DNA of 64,000 bases. Origin: Chthonomonas sp. GTDB lineage: Bacteria; Armatimonadota; Fimbriimonadia; Fimbriimonadales; Fimbriimonadaceae. Numbering within the stretch: position 1 is the stretch's first letter; each line of letters begins with the position of its first letter. The stretch is taken from assembly GCA_016788585.1 (NCBI GenBank), contig JAEURP010000007.1, forward strand, positions 126,001 to 190,000. The letters are read 5' to 3'. Positions 42,453 to 52,267 of this stretch are shown in pieces. Position numbers and translations under genes: made by a program. Under the pieces are notes generated by a model. The model was not told the origin of the DNA. It saw nothing but the letters and a program-made list of their open reading frames with translations, and searched no databases.

Positions 42453-43943
42453 ATGATTGAACTGGCTGGGCAAGCGCTTTCAATGTCGCAAATCCTTTCT
42501 GTTGGGAAAGGAGTCGATCATGTCGCTCTCAGCAAGACGGCACTTCCTCGGGTCGATGGGGCGCGGCGCGCAGTCGAGCAAGTCTTAGCAGAGGGGAGGG
42601 TTGTCTATGGAATCAACACTGGCTTCGGAAAGCTCTCGGACGTTGAGATTCCTGCAGATCAAGTGCAGCAACTCCAGACAAATCTCGTTCGTTCGCATGC
42701 TTGCGGCTTTGGAGAGCCGCTCGATGATGATGAAGCCCGAATCCTCATGCTACTCCGGGCAAATGTTATTGCAAAGGGGAATAGCGGGGCGCGCCGCGAG
42801 GTTGTTGACCTCCTCTGCGAGATGATCACCGCTAATCTGGTGCCCTGGGTACCGAGTCGAGGCTCAGTGGGGGCGAGCGGAGACCTGGCGCCACTCGCGC
42901 ATCTGGCCCAGGTGCTCATTGGCGAAGGCAAGGCCAAGATTGGTGCGGGGAGTTGGATGCCTGGCGGAGAAGCGCTACGGTCGGTGGGCCTCGAGCCGAT
43001 CACCCTTGAGGCCAAAGAGGGGCTGGCTTTGCTGAATGGAACACAGGCCATTGGCGCGGTCGGGTTAGTCGCTCTCGGAAGGGCCAAGTCCTTGGTAGAG
43101 TGGGCTACTGTCGCTGGTGCAATGTCGTTGGAGGCTCTCTTAGGTACCCCAGCAGCCTTCGATTCTCGGATTCACGAGGCGCGTGCTCACGCGGGCCAGA
43201 AATTGGTTGCGAGCAAACTGATCGAGTTGCTCGAGGGAAGCGAGATTAGAGAGTCGCACCGGGATAATGATCCGCGAGTTCAAGATGCCTATTGCCTACG
43301 TTGCATGCCTCAAGTCCATGGGCCGGTTGTCGACAATCTGAACTCGGCGATCAAGACCTTTGAGGTCGAATCCGGGGCCGCGACCGACAATCCCCTTGTC
43401 TTCGCAGAGCAAGGCGACATAATCTCGGGCGGCAATTTTCATGGCGCGCCTCTGGCGCTTGCGCTGGACAATGCGAGCGTCGCGCTGACTATGCTCCTCA
43501 GCATTACAGAGAGGCGGATAGACCGGCTACTCAATCCTGACCTTAGCGATGGATTGCCGCCATTCCTGGCCCACAATCCCGGCCTCGAATCAGGGTTCAT
43601 GATCGCCCATGTCGCGGCTGTTGCGGCCTTGAATGAAGCGAGGGTTCTCTCCCACCCAGCTTGTGTCGACAATTGTACGACGTCAGCGAGCAAGGAAGAT
43701 CATGTTTCGATGGGCATGACCAGTGCCCTAAAGTTCAAGCAAATCGTTGCGCTTGCCGCGCATATTGTCGCAACGGAGCTCGTCACAGCTGCCCAGGGCT
43801 TGGAGTTTCGTCGGCCGCTCAAGGCCGGTAATGGCGTCGAAGAAGCCTACACGTGGGTAAGGGCGCTCGTCCCGCCAACGCTACAAGATGAGCCGCTCGG
43901 CGAACCCATCAGCCGCGTAGCGAAGGCGCTGCTGAAGAACTGA
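42453..43943 (+). CDS. hutH: Histidine ammonia-lyase
   Basis: First enzyme of histidine breakdown: histidine to urocanate and ammonia. The 496-residue protein has the MIO cofactor tripeptide Ala141-Ser142-Gly143 in SVGASGDLAPLAH, the YGINTGFGKLSDV motif, and RCMPQVHGPVVDNL and NPLVFAEQGDIISGGNFHG later. ATG 42453 gives a normal N-terminus; an in-frame GTG at 42369 would add 28 unlikely residues. It is followed by hutU after 42 bp, then hutG and hutI with overlaps. Confidence 0.96.
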   Translation: MIELAGQALSMSQILSVGKGVDHVALSKTALPRVDGARRAVEQVLAEGRVVYGINTGFGKLSDVEIPADQVQQLQTNLVRSHACGFGEPLDDDEARILMLLRANVIAKGNSGARREVVDLLCEMITANLVPWVPSRGSVGASGDLAPLAHLAQVLIGEGKAKIGAGSWMPGGEALRSVGLEPITLEAKEGLALLNGTQAIGAVGLVALGRAKSLVEWATVAGAMSLEALLGTPAAFDSRIHEARAHAGQKLVASKLIELLEGSEIRESHRDNDPRVQDAYCLRCMPQVHGPVVDNLNSAIKTFEVESGAATDNPLVFAEQGDIISGGNFHGAPLALALDNASVALTMLLSITERRIDRLLNPDLSDGLPPFLAHNPGLESGFMIAHVAAVAALNEARVLSHPACVDNCTTSASKEDHVSMGMTSALKFKQIVALAAHIVATELVTAAQGLEFRRPLKAGNGVEEAYTWVRALVPPTLQDEPLGEPISRVAKALLKN

Positions 43944-43972
43944 CCCACCGACTGACCGTCGCACCGACCCAC

Positions 43973-43978
43973 TATAAT
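43973..43978 (+). promoter_or_regulatory. -10 box of a leaderless gene (hutU)
   Basis: A perfect TATAAT, 7 nt, then the hutU ATG. No ribosome-binding site is present, so hutUGI may have its own leaderless promoter inside the hut cluster. Confidence 0.62.
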
Positions 43979-43985
43979 TAATACT

Positions 43986-45629
43986 ATGCCGACAACAGCG
44001 ATTCGAGCTCCACGGGGCAATCAACTGAGTTGCCAAGGCTGGCACCAAGAGGCCGCAATGCGGATGCTGATGAACAACCTTGACCCCGAGGTTGCCGAGC
44101 GTCCCGACGATCTCGTGGTCTACGGCGGCACGGGTAAAGCAATTCGGTCTTGGGAAGCCTTCGACGCCACAATACGTACGCTCAAGAGTCTCAAAAACGA
44201 TGAAACTCTGCTGATCCAAAGCGGCAAGCCAGTCGGCGTGTTCCGAACTCACGATGAAGCCCCGCGAGTACTTCTCGCGAACTCAAACCTTGTGGGCCGC
44301 TGGTCGAACTGGGAAGTCTTTCGAGAGCTCGAGCAAAAGGGCCTGATGATGTACGGCCAGATGACCGCCGGCTCATGGATTTACATTGGTTCTCAGGGCA
44401 TTGTCCAAGGCACATTTGAAACCTTCGCGGCCTGCGCTGACCAGCATTTTGATGGCTCGCTCGAAGGGAAGTTGGTGGTCTCTGGCGGCATGGGAGGCAT
44501 GGGTGGTGCTCAGCCTCTCGCGGCTGTTCTCAACGGGGCCAGCTTCCTGGGCATCGATGTTGATCCATCTCGAATTGAAAAGAGATTGCAGACTGGCTAC
44601 TGCGACCATATCGCGTGGACACTTGACGAAGCCCTTGCAATCCTCAAGGATCGGCCCGCGCAAAGCGTCGGCTTGGTGGGTAACTGTGCCGAAATTTTGC
44701 CCGAAATGGTTCGCCGGGGCATCGTTCCTGATGTTCTGACCGATCAAACCAGCGCCCATGATCCTTTGGTTGGCTATGTCCCTGTCGGCTTCGATCTTGC
44801 CGCGGCCGCTGAGCTTCGCCAAAGCAATCCCGAGGAATATGTCCGGCGTAGCGTCGCAAGCATGGGTGTTCACGTGCAGGCAATGCTTGATCTGCAAAAG
44901 GCCGGGGCGATCACCTTCGACTACGGCAACAACATTCGCGCCAACGCGGTCGACGCCGGTGTCGCAAATGCCTACAACATCCCTGGCTTCGTGCCCGAGT
45001 ACATTCGCCCGCTCTTCTGCGAAGGCAAGGGGCCGTTCCGTTGGGTCGCGTTGAGTGGCGATCCCGAAGATATTGATCGAACCGATCGCCTCGCCATGGA
45101 GATGTTCCCCCACAACGCGGCGCTCCAGCGGTGGTTTGGGCTCGCCAAATCCCGCATTCATTTCCAAGGTCTGCCCGCCCGAATCTGCTGGCTCGGCTAT
45201 GGCGAGCGGGCCGAGTTTGGTCTCGCCATGAACCAATTGGTTAAGAGAGGCGAGGTTAAGGCACCGATCGTCATTGGTCGCGATCACCTTGATTGCGGCT
45301 CAGTCGCCTCTCCAAACCGAGAAACTGAAGCCATGAAGGACGGCACTGATGCCGTTGCCGACTGGGCCCTGCTGAATGCCATGGTGAACACGGCGGCGGG
45401 TGCAAGTTGGGTTAGCCTTCACAATGGCGGCGGCGTGGGAATTGGTTACTCGCAGCACGCCGGCATGGTCGTTGTGGCGGATGGCACTGAAATGATGGAT
45501 CGCCGTCTAGAGCGCGTTCTGACCTGCGACCCTGGCATGGGTGTTATTCGCCACGTTGATGCTGGCTATCCTGAAGCCGACGAAACTGCGAAGGCCAAAG
45601 GCGTTCGCGTCCCGATGCAGGAAGGATAA
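43986..45629 (+). CDS. hutU: Urocanate hydratase
   Basis: NAD-dependent urocanase of 547 residues, urocanate to imidazolonepropionate. The opening [20 protein letters not shown] is the family standard. NAD binding is seen in [17 protein letters not shown], and the catalytic region in [12 protein letters not shown] and [20 protein letters not shown]. The C-terminal [17 protein letters not shown] is intact. The stop overlaps the hutG start as TAATG. Confidence 0.97.
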   Translation: MPTTAIRAPRGNQLSCQGWHQEAAMRMLMNNLDPEVAERPDDLVVYGGTGKAIRSWEAFDATIRTLKSLKNDETLLIQSGKPVGVFRTHDEAPRVLLANSNLVGRWSNWEVFRELEQKGLMMYGQMTAGSWIYIGSQGIVQGTFETFAACADQHFDGSLEGKLVVSGGMGGMGGAQPLAAVLNGASFLGIDVDPSRIEKRLQTGYCDHIAWTLDEALAILKDRPAQSVGLVGNCAEILPEMVRRGIVPDVLTDQTSAHDPLVGYVPVGFDLAAAAELRQSNPEEYVRRSVASMGVHVQAMLDLQKAGAITFDYGNNIRANAVDAGVANAYNIPGFVPEYIRPLFCEGKGPFRWVALSGDPEDIDRTDRLAMEMFPHNAALQRWFGLAKSRIHFQGLPARICWLGYGERAEFGLAMNQLVKRGEVKAPIVIGRDHLDCGSVASPNRETEAMKDGTDAVADWALLNAMVNTAAGASWVSLHNGGGVGIGYSQHAGMVVVADGTEMMDRRLERVLTCDPGMGVIRHVDAGYPEADETAKAKGVRVPMQEG

Positions 45630-46468
45630 TGCACCACGATCCCCACTGGCCCCGAGCGGGGGAATGGCTGAAGTCGTCTTCTGAAAACGCAATTGTACAG
45701 GTGCAAGGCGTTCCACTCAATAAGAGCATCACACCTGGGCACTGCGACGAAGCCCCTGCTGCCGTGCGGGATGCTCTGATGTACTACAGCCTTGCCGACG
45801 TTGAGTACTTTTCGAGCCTAGATGAGTTTGGAGTGCGCGACCTCGGCGACAGTTTGGACATCGAGCCATACGAGCTTCCGACGATTTTGCTCGGAGGAGA
45901 CAACGGGGTCACCTATCACGGCGTTCACGCCATGGGTTTGCCGCTCGATCGCATTGGGCTGATCACGCTCGACGCGCATTTTGATCTGCGCCATCTCGAC
46001 AACGGACTTCATAACGGAAATCCTATCAGTGCACTCCTTCGCGATGGAATGCCGGGCAAGAACATCACTCAATTGGGAATCCAGAGTTTCGCCAATTCCC
46101 CCGCCTATGCAAATGTCGCCGCCGAGGCCGGAATCAACGTGGTCACCATCGATGACCTCTACTATCAACAGATCGTCCCGACACTGAAGGAGGCGTTAGA
46201 CGGAACTGACGTAGAAGCCTTCTATATCGATCTAGACATTGATGTTCTCGATCGCGCTCACTGCCCCGGAGCACCCGGTGCGCGGCCCGGTGGAATGCGC
46301 CCCGAAGAAGTTTTCGATTTCGCATATTTTGTTGGGCTCGAGCCGAGAGTCCGAGCCATGGACATCGTTGAATTTGACCCACGACTCGACATTAACAAGG
46401 TCACGGCATTGACATGCGCTAAGGCCATGCTGTTCTTCATATCGGGAGTCAGCAAGCGCAATGACTGA
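45629..46468 (+). CDS. hutG: Formimidoylglutamase, arginase family
   Basis: A 279-residue manganese enzyme that releases formamide from formiminoglutamate. Metal-binding motifs are GGDNGVTY, LDAHFDLRHLDNG and YIDLDIDVLDRAHCPGAPG. The first motif has Asn where arginases have His, a change also known in some HutG proteins, so one metal site may be altered. The gene overlaps hutU by one base and hutI by 8 bp, fixing it in the hut operon. Confidence 0.92.
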   Translation: MHHDPHWPRAGEWLKSSSENAIVQVQGVPLNKSITPGHCDEAPAAVRDALMYYSLADVEYFSSLDEFGVRDLGDSLDIEPYELPTILLGGDNGVTYHGVHAMGLPLDRIGLITLDAHFDLRHLDNGLHNGNPISALLRDGMPGKNITQLGIQSFANSPAYANVAAEAGINVVTIDDLYYQQIVPTLKEALDGTDVEAFYIDLDIDVLDRAHCPGAPGARPGGMRPEEVFDFAYFVGLEPRVRAMDIVEFDPRLDINKVTALTCAKAMLFFISGVSKRND

Positions 46469-47627
46469 GATCGCCGTCGTTCACTGCGGACAGCTTGTCC
46501 CGGTATCTGGGCCCATTGTCGAAGATGGGGCCTTCGTCATTCGGGGCGGCAAAGTCGATTGGGTGGGGAAGACCGATGAAGTGCCGAAGGGCTTAGAGGA
46601 GTTCGATGCCCAAGGCATGGTGGTGACCCCGGGTCTCGTCGACGCGCACACGCACACAGTCTTTGCGGGCAACCGGCTCGATGAATTCGAGTGGCGGTCG
46701 AAGGGCGCGACTTACCAAGAGATCGCAGAAAATGGCGGCGGTATACGCTCGACGATGAATGCGACGCGTGATTGCGAAGACCTGAAGACTCAAGTCAAGA
46801 AGCATCAACTCAGGCTCGTTCGCAATGGCACGACGACTTTTGAGACTAAGACCGGTTACGGTCTAAAACCGGAATTAGAACTGCAACACCTGGAAGTCGC
46901 CGACGCCGGAGTCGCCACGGTGAAGAAGACCTTTCTCGGTGCCCATGCGCTGCCGCCAGAATTTGAAGGCAATCTCGAGGGATACATCAATGCGCTCATT
47001 GAGATACTCCCAGAGGCAAAAAAGCTGGGCGCTAGCGCGGTTGATGCATTCATCGAAGCTGGCTACTTCACCCCCGAAGTCACCCGCCTTTACCTGCAAA
47101 CGGCCAAGAAACTCGGCATGGAGGTTCACCTGCACGTGGATCAGCTTGGTCCACAGAAGGGAGCTCAGTTCGCGGCCGAAATGAAGGCGACCACGGCTGA
47201 TCATCTTGAGTACACCGATGAAGAGGGCATTCGCGCGCTTTTCGTGGCTGGTGTAACTCCTGTGTTGCTTCCAGCATCGGTTTATGGTTTGGGAAAGACG
47301 AAGTACCCTGATGCCAAGGCAATGATGAAAGCTGGCCTCCCCTTCTGCCTCGCCACGGATTACAACCCAGGCAGCTCGCCGACACCGAGCCTTCCGTTTG
47401 TGATGGGACTCGCGTGCCGGTACATGGGCATGACGCCCGCCCAAGCCCTAGTCGCCTGCACTTCGATCCCAAGTCAAACCCTTGGATTGGGTGACCGAAA
47501 GGGCTCAATCTCACCGGGTTTTGACGCCGATTTTGTGATCTGGCCGTATAAGGATTACCGCGAGATCGCGTACTGGATTGGAGATGTGATGCCAGAGCGC
47601 GTCGCGATTGCCGGAGAGTTCATCTAA
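46461..47627 (+). CDS. hutI: Imidazolonepropionase
   Basis: A 388-residue amidohydrolase that opens imidazolonepropionate to formiminoglutamate. The metal-binding HxH is in VDAHTHTVFAGNRLDEFEWR. ETKTGYGLKPELELQHL, HLHVDQLGPQKGA and LATDYNPGSSPTPSLPFVM follow in the family order. It starts 8 bp inside hutG and completes the four-step histidine pathway. The next gene begins 5 bp after the stop. Confidence 0.97.
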   Translation: MTEIAVVHCGQLVPVSGPIVEDGAFVIRGGKVDWVGKTDEVPKGLEEFDAQGMVVTPGLVDAHTHTVFAGNRLDEFEWRSKGATYQEIAENGGGIRSTMNATRDCEDLKTQVKKHQLRLVRNGTTTFETKTGYGLKPELELQHLEVADAGVATVKKTFLGAHALPPEFEGNLEGYINALIEILPEAKKLGASAVDAFIEAGYFTPEVTRLYLQTAKKLGMEVHLHVDQLGPQKGAQFAAEMKATTADHLEYTDEEGIRALFVAGVTPVLLPASVYGLGKTKYPDAKAMMKAGLPFCLATDYNPGSSPTPSLPFVMGLACRYMGMTPAQALVACTSIPSQTLGLGDRKGSISPGFDADFVIWPYKDYREIAYWIGDVMPERVAIAGEFI

Positions 47628-47632
47628 GTTTC

Positions 47633-48334
47633 ATGCAGCATCTTCGCCGAGCCGAGCGCCACAAACGCAAGCGCGCCAGTGTGCGCATTGCGCGGTTTTC
47701 TCGGTATTTGAGTCCGAAGTACCACTGGCGAAAACTCGTCGAGGATGTGAAGTCGGCAAAAGCTGGCCTCAGTATGTGGCAACTCGATAAGGCTAAGTCA
47801 GAAGGTGAACTAAGGAAGGCGATCCGAGGGAAGTTGTTCGCGACTTTCCTGGCCGGAACGCCGATCGCCGGCTTTGGAGCGCCAATTGGTTACGGTATTC
47901 AAATTGCAACTGGAAACCCGCTGATCGGAATCTACTCAGGCGTTCTCCTCGCCAACTGCCTCGGACTACTCGCGTTTCAGGTGGTATGGGCGACCACCAA
48001 TCGGGCATTCTATGCACGCCGACACTACGGCCTCATGGCCCGCTGGAAGGCAATGCTCGAGGATCTTTGGCCCATGCAGTGGCAGAGTATCAAGATTGCG
48101 CTCGTGATGAACCTCTTTTTGCTTCCGCTCACGTGGATCATTGCCGCGGTGATGACGTGGCTTTTCCCTCAGGGGATTCGATACATTCCCCTTGGGCTGG
48201 TCGTGAGCGGAGCCGAAGCCGTGTTTATCCAGACAACAACTTTGCGGTTACTCGGTGATCTTTACGAGCGACACGCTAGAGTGCTGGCACGGAAGTACTC
48301 GCCGACTCTCGATCAAGCGATAGAAGAGTGCTGA
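47633..48334 (+). CDS. Polytopic membrane protein of unknown function
   Basis: A 233-residue protein with a strongly basic N-terminus (HLRRAERHKRKRASVRIARF) and about four membrane helices: FATFLAGTPIAGFGAPIGYG, NPLIGIYSGVLLANCLGLLA, IALVMNLFLLPLTWIIAAVM and IPLGLVVSGAEAVFIQTTTL. It is not a recognised family. It follows hutI by 5 bp but shows no sign of being a histidine transporter. The 3' end overlaps the convergent glycosyltransferase by 59 bp. Confidence 0.78.
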   Translation: MQHLRRAERHKRKRASVRIARFSRYLSPKYHWRKLVEDVKSAKAGLSMWQLDKAKSEGELRKAIRGKLFATFLAGTPIAGFGAPIGYGIQIATGNPLIGIYSGVLLANCLGLLAFQVVWATTNRAFYARRHYGLMARWKAMLEDLWPMQWQSIKIALVMNLFLLPLTWIIAAVMTWLFPQGIRYIPLGLVVSGAEAVFIQTTTLRLLGDLYERHARVLARKYSPTLDQAIEEC

Positions 48335-49433
48335 CGATATCGTTGGCGGCGTTGGGAAGACCGAAAGACCGCGCCTTCGCTCTCATGGCGGCGAGTTTTT
48401 CTGGGTGATCGAGAAGGTCACGCGCGACACTGACCAATTGGTCAATGTTTGATGCCTCGGCCCCAGCCCCTTCTTTTACCAAGAACTCGGCATTGCCTTC
48501 TTCTTGTCCGGGAATGAGAAATGGATGGAAGACGAGCATTGGGCATCCTACAGCGAGGCATTCGCTCGTCGTAAGTCCCCCAGGCTTACTGATCAGAAAT
48601 TCGCTTGCCTGCATTCGCAAAGCCATCTCCTCTTGGCTGATGTGGCCGCGTACCTTGACCGAGACTTTGCTGTTAAACGGCATCTTCTTCACCCGCTTCT
48701 CGATATCTCGGCGTCGTGCTTCGTTCCTGCCGCAAATGACCTCCAGATGGACCTCTCGGTCGAGCGAGAACAGCGCCCGTAGTGCTGCGGCAAAGGGCCC
48801 ACCCCCAATTCCGCCACTGGTGATCGTAATGATCTTCGCGCCGGGCTTGCAGCCCAGGCTCTTCTGGATGTCATCGGGCTTAAAGGTCTTTGAAAAAACT
48901 GGATGGATTGGGATGCCGGTGATCGTGGTGATTTCGGCAGAACCCGGCTGGCGATCATCGAGGATCTTCTTTGACCATTCACTTGGCACAAAGAAGTGGT
49001 CTGGTTCGCCGCGGAGCCACATCAGGTGGGGATAGAGGTCGGTCACGACGATGGCCATCTTGAAGCCGAACTCCTTGCGAAGCTCTGCTAGGCGTGGTTG
49101 GGGCAGGCTGTGCGTACAGACCACCCAATCCGGTTTCTCTTCGGACAAGAGCTTTCGCAGCTTAAACAGAAACCCATAGTCCATCCGAGTCTGCACTTTG
49201 TACGATATGTTGGGCTCATCACTAACCTTGTAAAGCACTCCCCACGAAGAAGGAGCCCTGCGAACCACCATTTCGTAGCCGCCGCCGTACCACATCTGAA
49301 ACGGCTTGGGCGCATATTTCAGAGCGTCGACATAGCGCCCATGGATACCCCGCTCCTTACAAACGGCTTCAATTGCTTTGGCCGCACTAATGTGTCCGTT
49401 CCCGGTGCTTGCAGAGAGGATGAGGATTCTCAT
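48276..49433 (-). CDS. Glycosyltransferase of the MGDG synthase/UgtP (GT28) type
   Basis: A 385-residue GT-B enzyme. The N-terminal acceptor-binding domain opens ILILSASTGNGHISAAKAIE, typical of galactosyl- or glucosyl-diacylglycerol synthases. The donor-binding half has ITITSGGIGGGPFAAALR and ISKPGGLTTSECLAVGCPML, followed by PGQEEGNAEFLV. It probably puts a sugar on diacylglycerol or a similar lipid at the inner membrane. The start overlaps the upstream membrane-protein gene as ATGA. Three overlapping genes here form an envelope or glycolipid unit. Confidence 0.88.
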   Translation of the reverse strand: MRILILSASTGNGHISAAKAIEAVCKERGIHGRYVDALKYAPKPFQMWYGGGYEMVVRRAPSSWGVLYKVSDEPNISYKVQTRMDYGFLFKLRKLLSEEKPDWVVCTHSLPQPRLAELRKEFGFKMAIVVTDLYPHLMWLRGEPDHFFVPSEWSKKILDDRQPGSAEITTITGIPIHPVFSKTFKPDDIQKSLGCKPGAKIITITSGGIGGGPFAAALRALFSLDREVHLEVICGRNEARRRDIEKRVKKMPFNSKVSVKVRGHISQEEMALRMQASEFLISKPGGLTTSECLAVGCPMLVFHPFLIPGQEEGNAEFLVKEGAGAEASNIDQLVSVARDLLDHPEKLAAMRAKARSFGLPNAANDIVSTLLSLDRESASTSVPAL

Positions 49434-50293
49434 ACTTGTGCTTTCTTGGCCTCCATTTTATCGGCTCTACGCAAAAGCAATTTGAAGAGCCTCGTTCGAT
49501 GTTGGCGCTGCAGGAAGATCGCGTACACGTTTAAGTACCCGATCACTAGCATGGCGAGGAGCCCGAGCCAATATGGCTTCGAAAGAAAAACCCAGGCAAA
49601 GGGAAGATGCTCCAAGATGCCGAGAAGATGCACGGTTTCGCTTGTTCGCGTTCCCTTTTCAAACTCATCGAGTTGCTCAGCCGTTGGGTTTTTAAGGTAA
49701 TTCGGCGCCTGTTCCTTTGCCTCCTCGGTTGCCCCAGATTCGATAAGGCCAGTGAGCCAGTAAACGAAGACCCGATAGCTATTGACTCCGATTCGGTCGT
49801 AAAACTTCTCGCTCTCAAAGCCAAGGGGGCGGAAATACCAGTGCACAAGTTCCTTTCGCGTACGAAGATAAGGGGGCTCAAGGTCGGCGGGGCCATCGGT
49901 CAGAGCTTCGGGATGGCTCAGCCACTCTTCCAGTAATCCGCGCTTGTAGCGTTCAATCGGGACGATCAAGAAGTGGTGTGCCGTAATCAGCATGGCAAAA
50001 AAGGCCAGAGCGGGGAAGTTCCCAACTTGGCAGATCACGGCGAGCCCGAAGTAGATGAGGGCGCACATCGCATTCACCACCTCGCTGTACTGTCCACGGA
50101 GGATTCGCTTGAGAACGTACGCTCGTGGCAGGCGATCTTCAGGCGAAAATCGCTCTACGGGGGGCTCATGAAACACCGATGCGAGCTGACGATCGATCCA
50201 GCGAATTCCCGTTAGTTCGTAAATGCGTCCGCTCCTCTCCCAAGGGAAAAGGCGTAGATACCAACGGATGAATGCAGGGAAGAGGCCACGCAT
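49430..50293 (-). CDS. Membrane protein, possible CrtO-like acyltransferase
   Basis: A 287-residue protein with four or so membrane helices (AMCALIYFGLAVICQVG, ALAFFAMLITAHHFLIVP, LPFAWVFLSKPYWLGLLAML, ALIVIGYLNVYAIFLQ-like). The order of conserved features (ERSGRIYELTGIRWIDR near the start, SETVHLLGILEHLP, then a final helix ending in QRQHRTRLFKLL) resembles the glycosyl-diaponeurosporenoate acyltransferase (CrtO) family. This is by eye and tentative. If right, it could acylate a sugar added by the glycosyltransferase that follows. It overlaps both neighbours. Confidence 0.7.
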   Translation of the reverse strand: MRGLFPAFIRWYLRLFPWERSGRIYELTGIRWIDRQLASVFHEPPVERFSPEDRLPRAYVLKRILRGQYSEVVNAMCALIYFGLAVICQVGNFPALAFFAMLITAHHFLIVPIERYKRGLLEEWLSHPEALTDGPADLEPPYLRTRKELVHWYFRPLGFESEKFYDRIGVNSYRVFVYWLTGLIESGATEEAKEQAPNYLKNPTAEQLDEFEKGTRTSETVHLLGILEHLPFAWVFLSKPYWLGLLAMLVIGYLNVYAIFLQRQHRTRLFKLLLRRADKMEAKKAQV

Positions 50294-51102
50294 TAGGACG
50301 GAAACGGCAGACTCGGTTCAGGTTGAGACGATTCCGTAGGCTCAAAAGCCCCGCGCAAATCGCACCAGTGCACAAGTTCAAGCCGCCCGTCTAGGTGTTC
50401 GACCAGCGCAGAGCAATGCTTCATCCAATCCCCTGTGTTGATATAAAGGGCGCCAGCTTCGTGCTCGCGGAACTCAGGCTTATGAATATGTCCGCACACC
50501 ACGCCGTCGTACCCGGCGTTCTTCGCGTCCACCGTAATGCGGTCGTCGAAGTTCGTGAAGTATTGAATAAAGTCCTTGACGCGCTTCTTGGCGAGGCCAC
50601 TAAAGTCGCTCGGTGGCCGTCCAAATCGCTTGGCCCAGCGGTTCCAAAACACGTTATAACCGCCTAGCCCCTCGTGCACCCACGCACCCAGGTAGGCGAG
50701 CCATTTCAGCGTCGTCACGCTTCGATCCAGGTAGTCACCATGAATCACCCAAAGCCGCTTGCCTTCGAGCGTCGTATGAACAAACTCGTGTTCGACGTGG
50801 ATATTGCCAAACCCGATTCCATTGAGTCGCCGAAACTCGCTATCGTGGTTGCCAGGAGTTAAATAGACTTCTGTGCCGCGCCGCGCTTTGTCGAAAATGC
50901 TACTAACGATGTCGGTGTGCTCCTGCCGCCACTTGCCCTTCTTGCGGCTCACCCACATATCCATAATGTCGCCAACCAGATACAAGTGCTCGCAATCCGT
51001 ATTCACCAGAAAGGTTTGGATGGCTTCGGCATTGCAAGTCACCGATCCCAAGTGGAGATCGGAAATGAATACGGCACGAAACTGAAGGCGATTCGGGAGC
51101 AT
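50293..51102 (-). CDS. LpxH-like metallophosphoesterase
   Basis: A 269-residue calcineurin-like phosphoesterase. The metal-binding motifs are FISDLHLGS, VGDIMDMW, TPGNHDSEF and CGHIHKPE, in the spacing of UDP-2,3-diacylglucosamine hydrolase (LpxH-family) proteins. Other lipid A genes are not in the window, so its substrate may be another nucleotide-linked lipid. ATG 51102 has a good AGGGGAA ribosome-binding site. It is the first gene of the three-gene unit, ending with a one-base overlap. Confidence 0.88.
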   Translation of the reverse strand: MLPNRLQFRAVFISDLHLGSVTCNAEAIQTFLVNTDCEHLYLVGDIMDMWVSRKKGKWRQEHTDIVSSIFDKARRGTEVYLTPGNHDSEFRRLNGIGFGNIHVEHEFVHTTLEGKRLWVIHGDYLDRSVTTLKWLAYLGAWVHEGLGGYNVFWNRWAKRFGRPPSDFSGLAKKRVKDFIQYFTNFDDRITVDAKNAGYDGVVCGHIHKPEFREHEAGALYINTGDWMKHCSALVEHLDGRLELVHWCDLRGAFEPTESSQPEPSLPFPS

Positions 51103-51156
51103 TTCCCCTTTGCAAAGACCGACGTAGCGTACCCCGCGCTCGTTGCAAGTCCTAGT

Positions 51157-51247
51157 CCGGGGGATAGGCTGAAGCCCATCCAGTGTGGGTTGGCGTCCCG
51201 TCAGGCTAAAGCCTAACCTCCATTTGACAGGCTGAGCCTATCCTCCG
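51157..51247. repeat. 91-bp intergenic palindromic element
   Basis: The ends CCGGGGGATAGGCT (51157-51170) and AGCCTATCCTCCGG (51234-51247) are complementary except for one base. A second palindrome, AGGCTAAAGCCT (51203-51214), lies inside. The motif AGGCTNAAGCC occurs repeatedly. It fills most of the gap between the LpxH-like and proline dehydrogenase genes. Confidence 0.75.
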
Positions 51248-51276
51248 GTTGGGGGAAGTACAATTGACCCTGAACA

Positions 51277-52200
51277 ATGTCGTTCGGTCGCGCCATCATT
51301 CTCAAAACCGCCGCCCTCAAGCCCATCGAGCGCTTGGTCCGGCGGTCGTTCCTTTTTAGAGGCGTCGTCAAGCGGTTCATTGCCGGCGATACGCTTGCCG
51401 AGGCAATGCAAGTGGCCGAAGAGCTTGCTGCAAGGGGCATGAACATCTCGCTGGACTATTTGGGCGAGAACACAACCAAACGCGAAGAGGCCGAGCAGGC
51501 AACTTCGATGTTTATGGAGATCGTTCGTGCGATCGCCGCTAGTCCCCACCGAGACAAGATTAACATTAGCATCAAACTCACTCAATGCGGACTAGACATT
51601 GACCCCGCATGGGCAGAGGACAATTACCGCCGGCTCCTTTGGCTCGCCGCCGAGAGCAACACGTTTGTGCGCGTCGATATGGAGTCGACCGACTACACAG
51701 AGCGGACCGTTAGCCTCATCGAAAGAGTCTTTCAGGATTTCAAGAACACTGGTACCGTTCTGCAAAGCTATCTCAAGCGCTCCATGGACGACACCCGCCG
51801 GATGATCACCCTTGGCGCCCGCGTTCGTGTGGTCAAAGGAGCCTATCTCGAACCCGAACAACTGACCGTCCCCGATAAGGCCGCCACGGACAGGCAGTAT
51901 GTCGAGATGGCGAAGCTCCTGATGCAAGAAGGGAATTACCCTGCCATTGCAACGCATGACGAGAAGATCATTTTGGAACTTAAACAGTGGGCCGCCGAAC
52001 AGGGAATCGGCAAGGAGAAGTTTGAATGGCAGATGCTCTATGGCATTCGCCGGGACCTGCAGTCATCGCTCCACGAGGAGGGCTATAACGTTCGCGTTTA
52101 TATTCCGTTTGGCGACAGCTGGTATCCGTATTTCACAAGACGCCTCGCCGAGCGTCCCGCAAACATGTGGTTCATTGTGAAAGCGATGTTTCGCAAGTGA
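51277..52200 (+). CDS. Proline dehydrogenase
   Basis: A 307-residue FAD-dependent TIM-barrel enzyme, proline to pyrroline-5-carboxylate. It is the monofunctional type found in Thermus and Bacillus. Markers are NISLDYLGENTTKREEAEQA, the substrate strand INISIKLTQCGLDID, VRVDMESTDYTE, GARVRVVKGAYLEP, and the proline-binding end YFTRRLAERPAN. No P5C dehydrogenase is adjacent. A TACAAT box lies 12 nt before ATG. Confidence 0.94.
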   Translation: MSFGRAIILKTAALKPIERLVRRSFLFRGVVKRFIAGDTLAEAMQVAEELAARGMNISLDYLGENTTKREEAEQATSMFMEIVRAIAASPHRDKINISIKLTQCGLDIDPAWAEDNYRRLLWLAAESNTFVRVDMESTDYTERTVSLIERVFQDFKNTGTVLQSYLKRSMDDTRRMITLGARVRVVKGAYLEPEQLTVPDKAATDRQYVEMAKLLMQEGNYPAIATHDEKIILELKQWAAEQGIGKEKFEWQMLYGIRRDLQSSLHEEGYNVRVYIPFGDSWYPYFTRRLAERPANMWFIVKAMFRK

Positions 52201-52267
52201 CACAAATACGATTTGTCGCCCAGCCGAATCAGGCATCGAGTGTGATGCGCCCAGCGGTCAAGTTAAC

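Noticed and set aside
44373-45287. 304-residue minus-strand frame opposite hutU
   Set aside because: hutU is unmistakable; the antisense frame has no recognisable domain.
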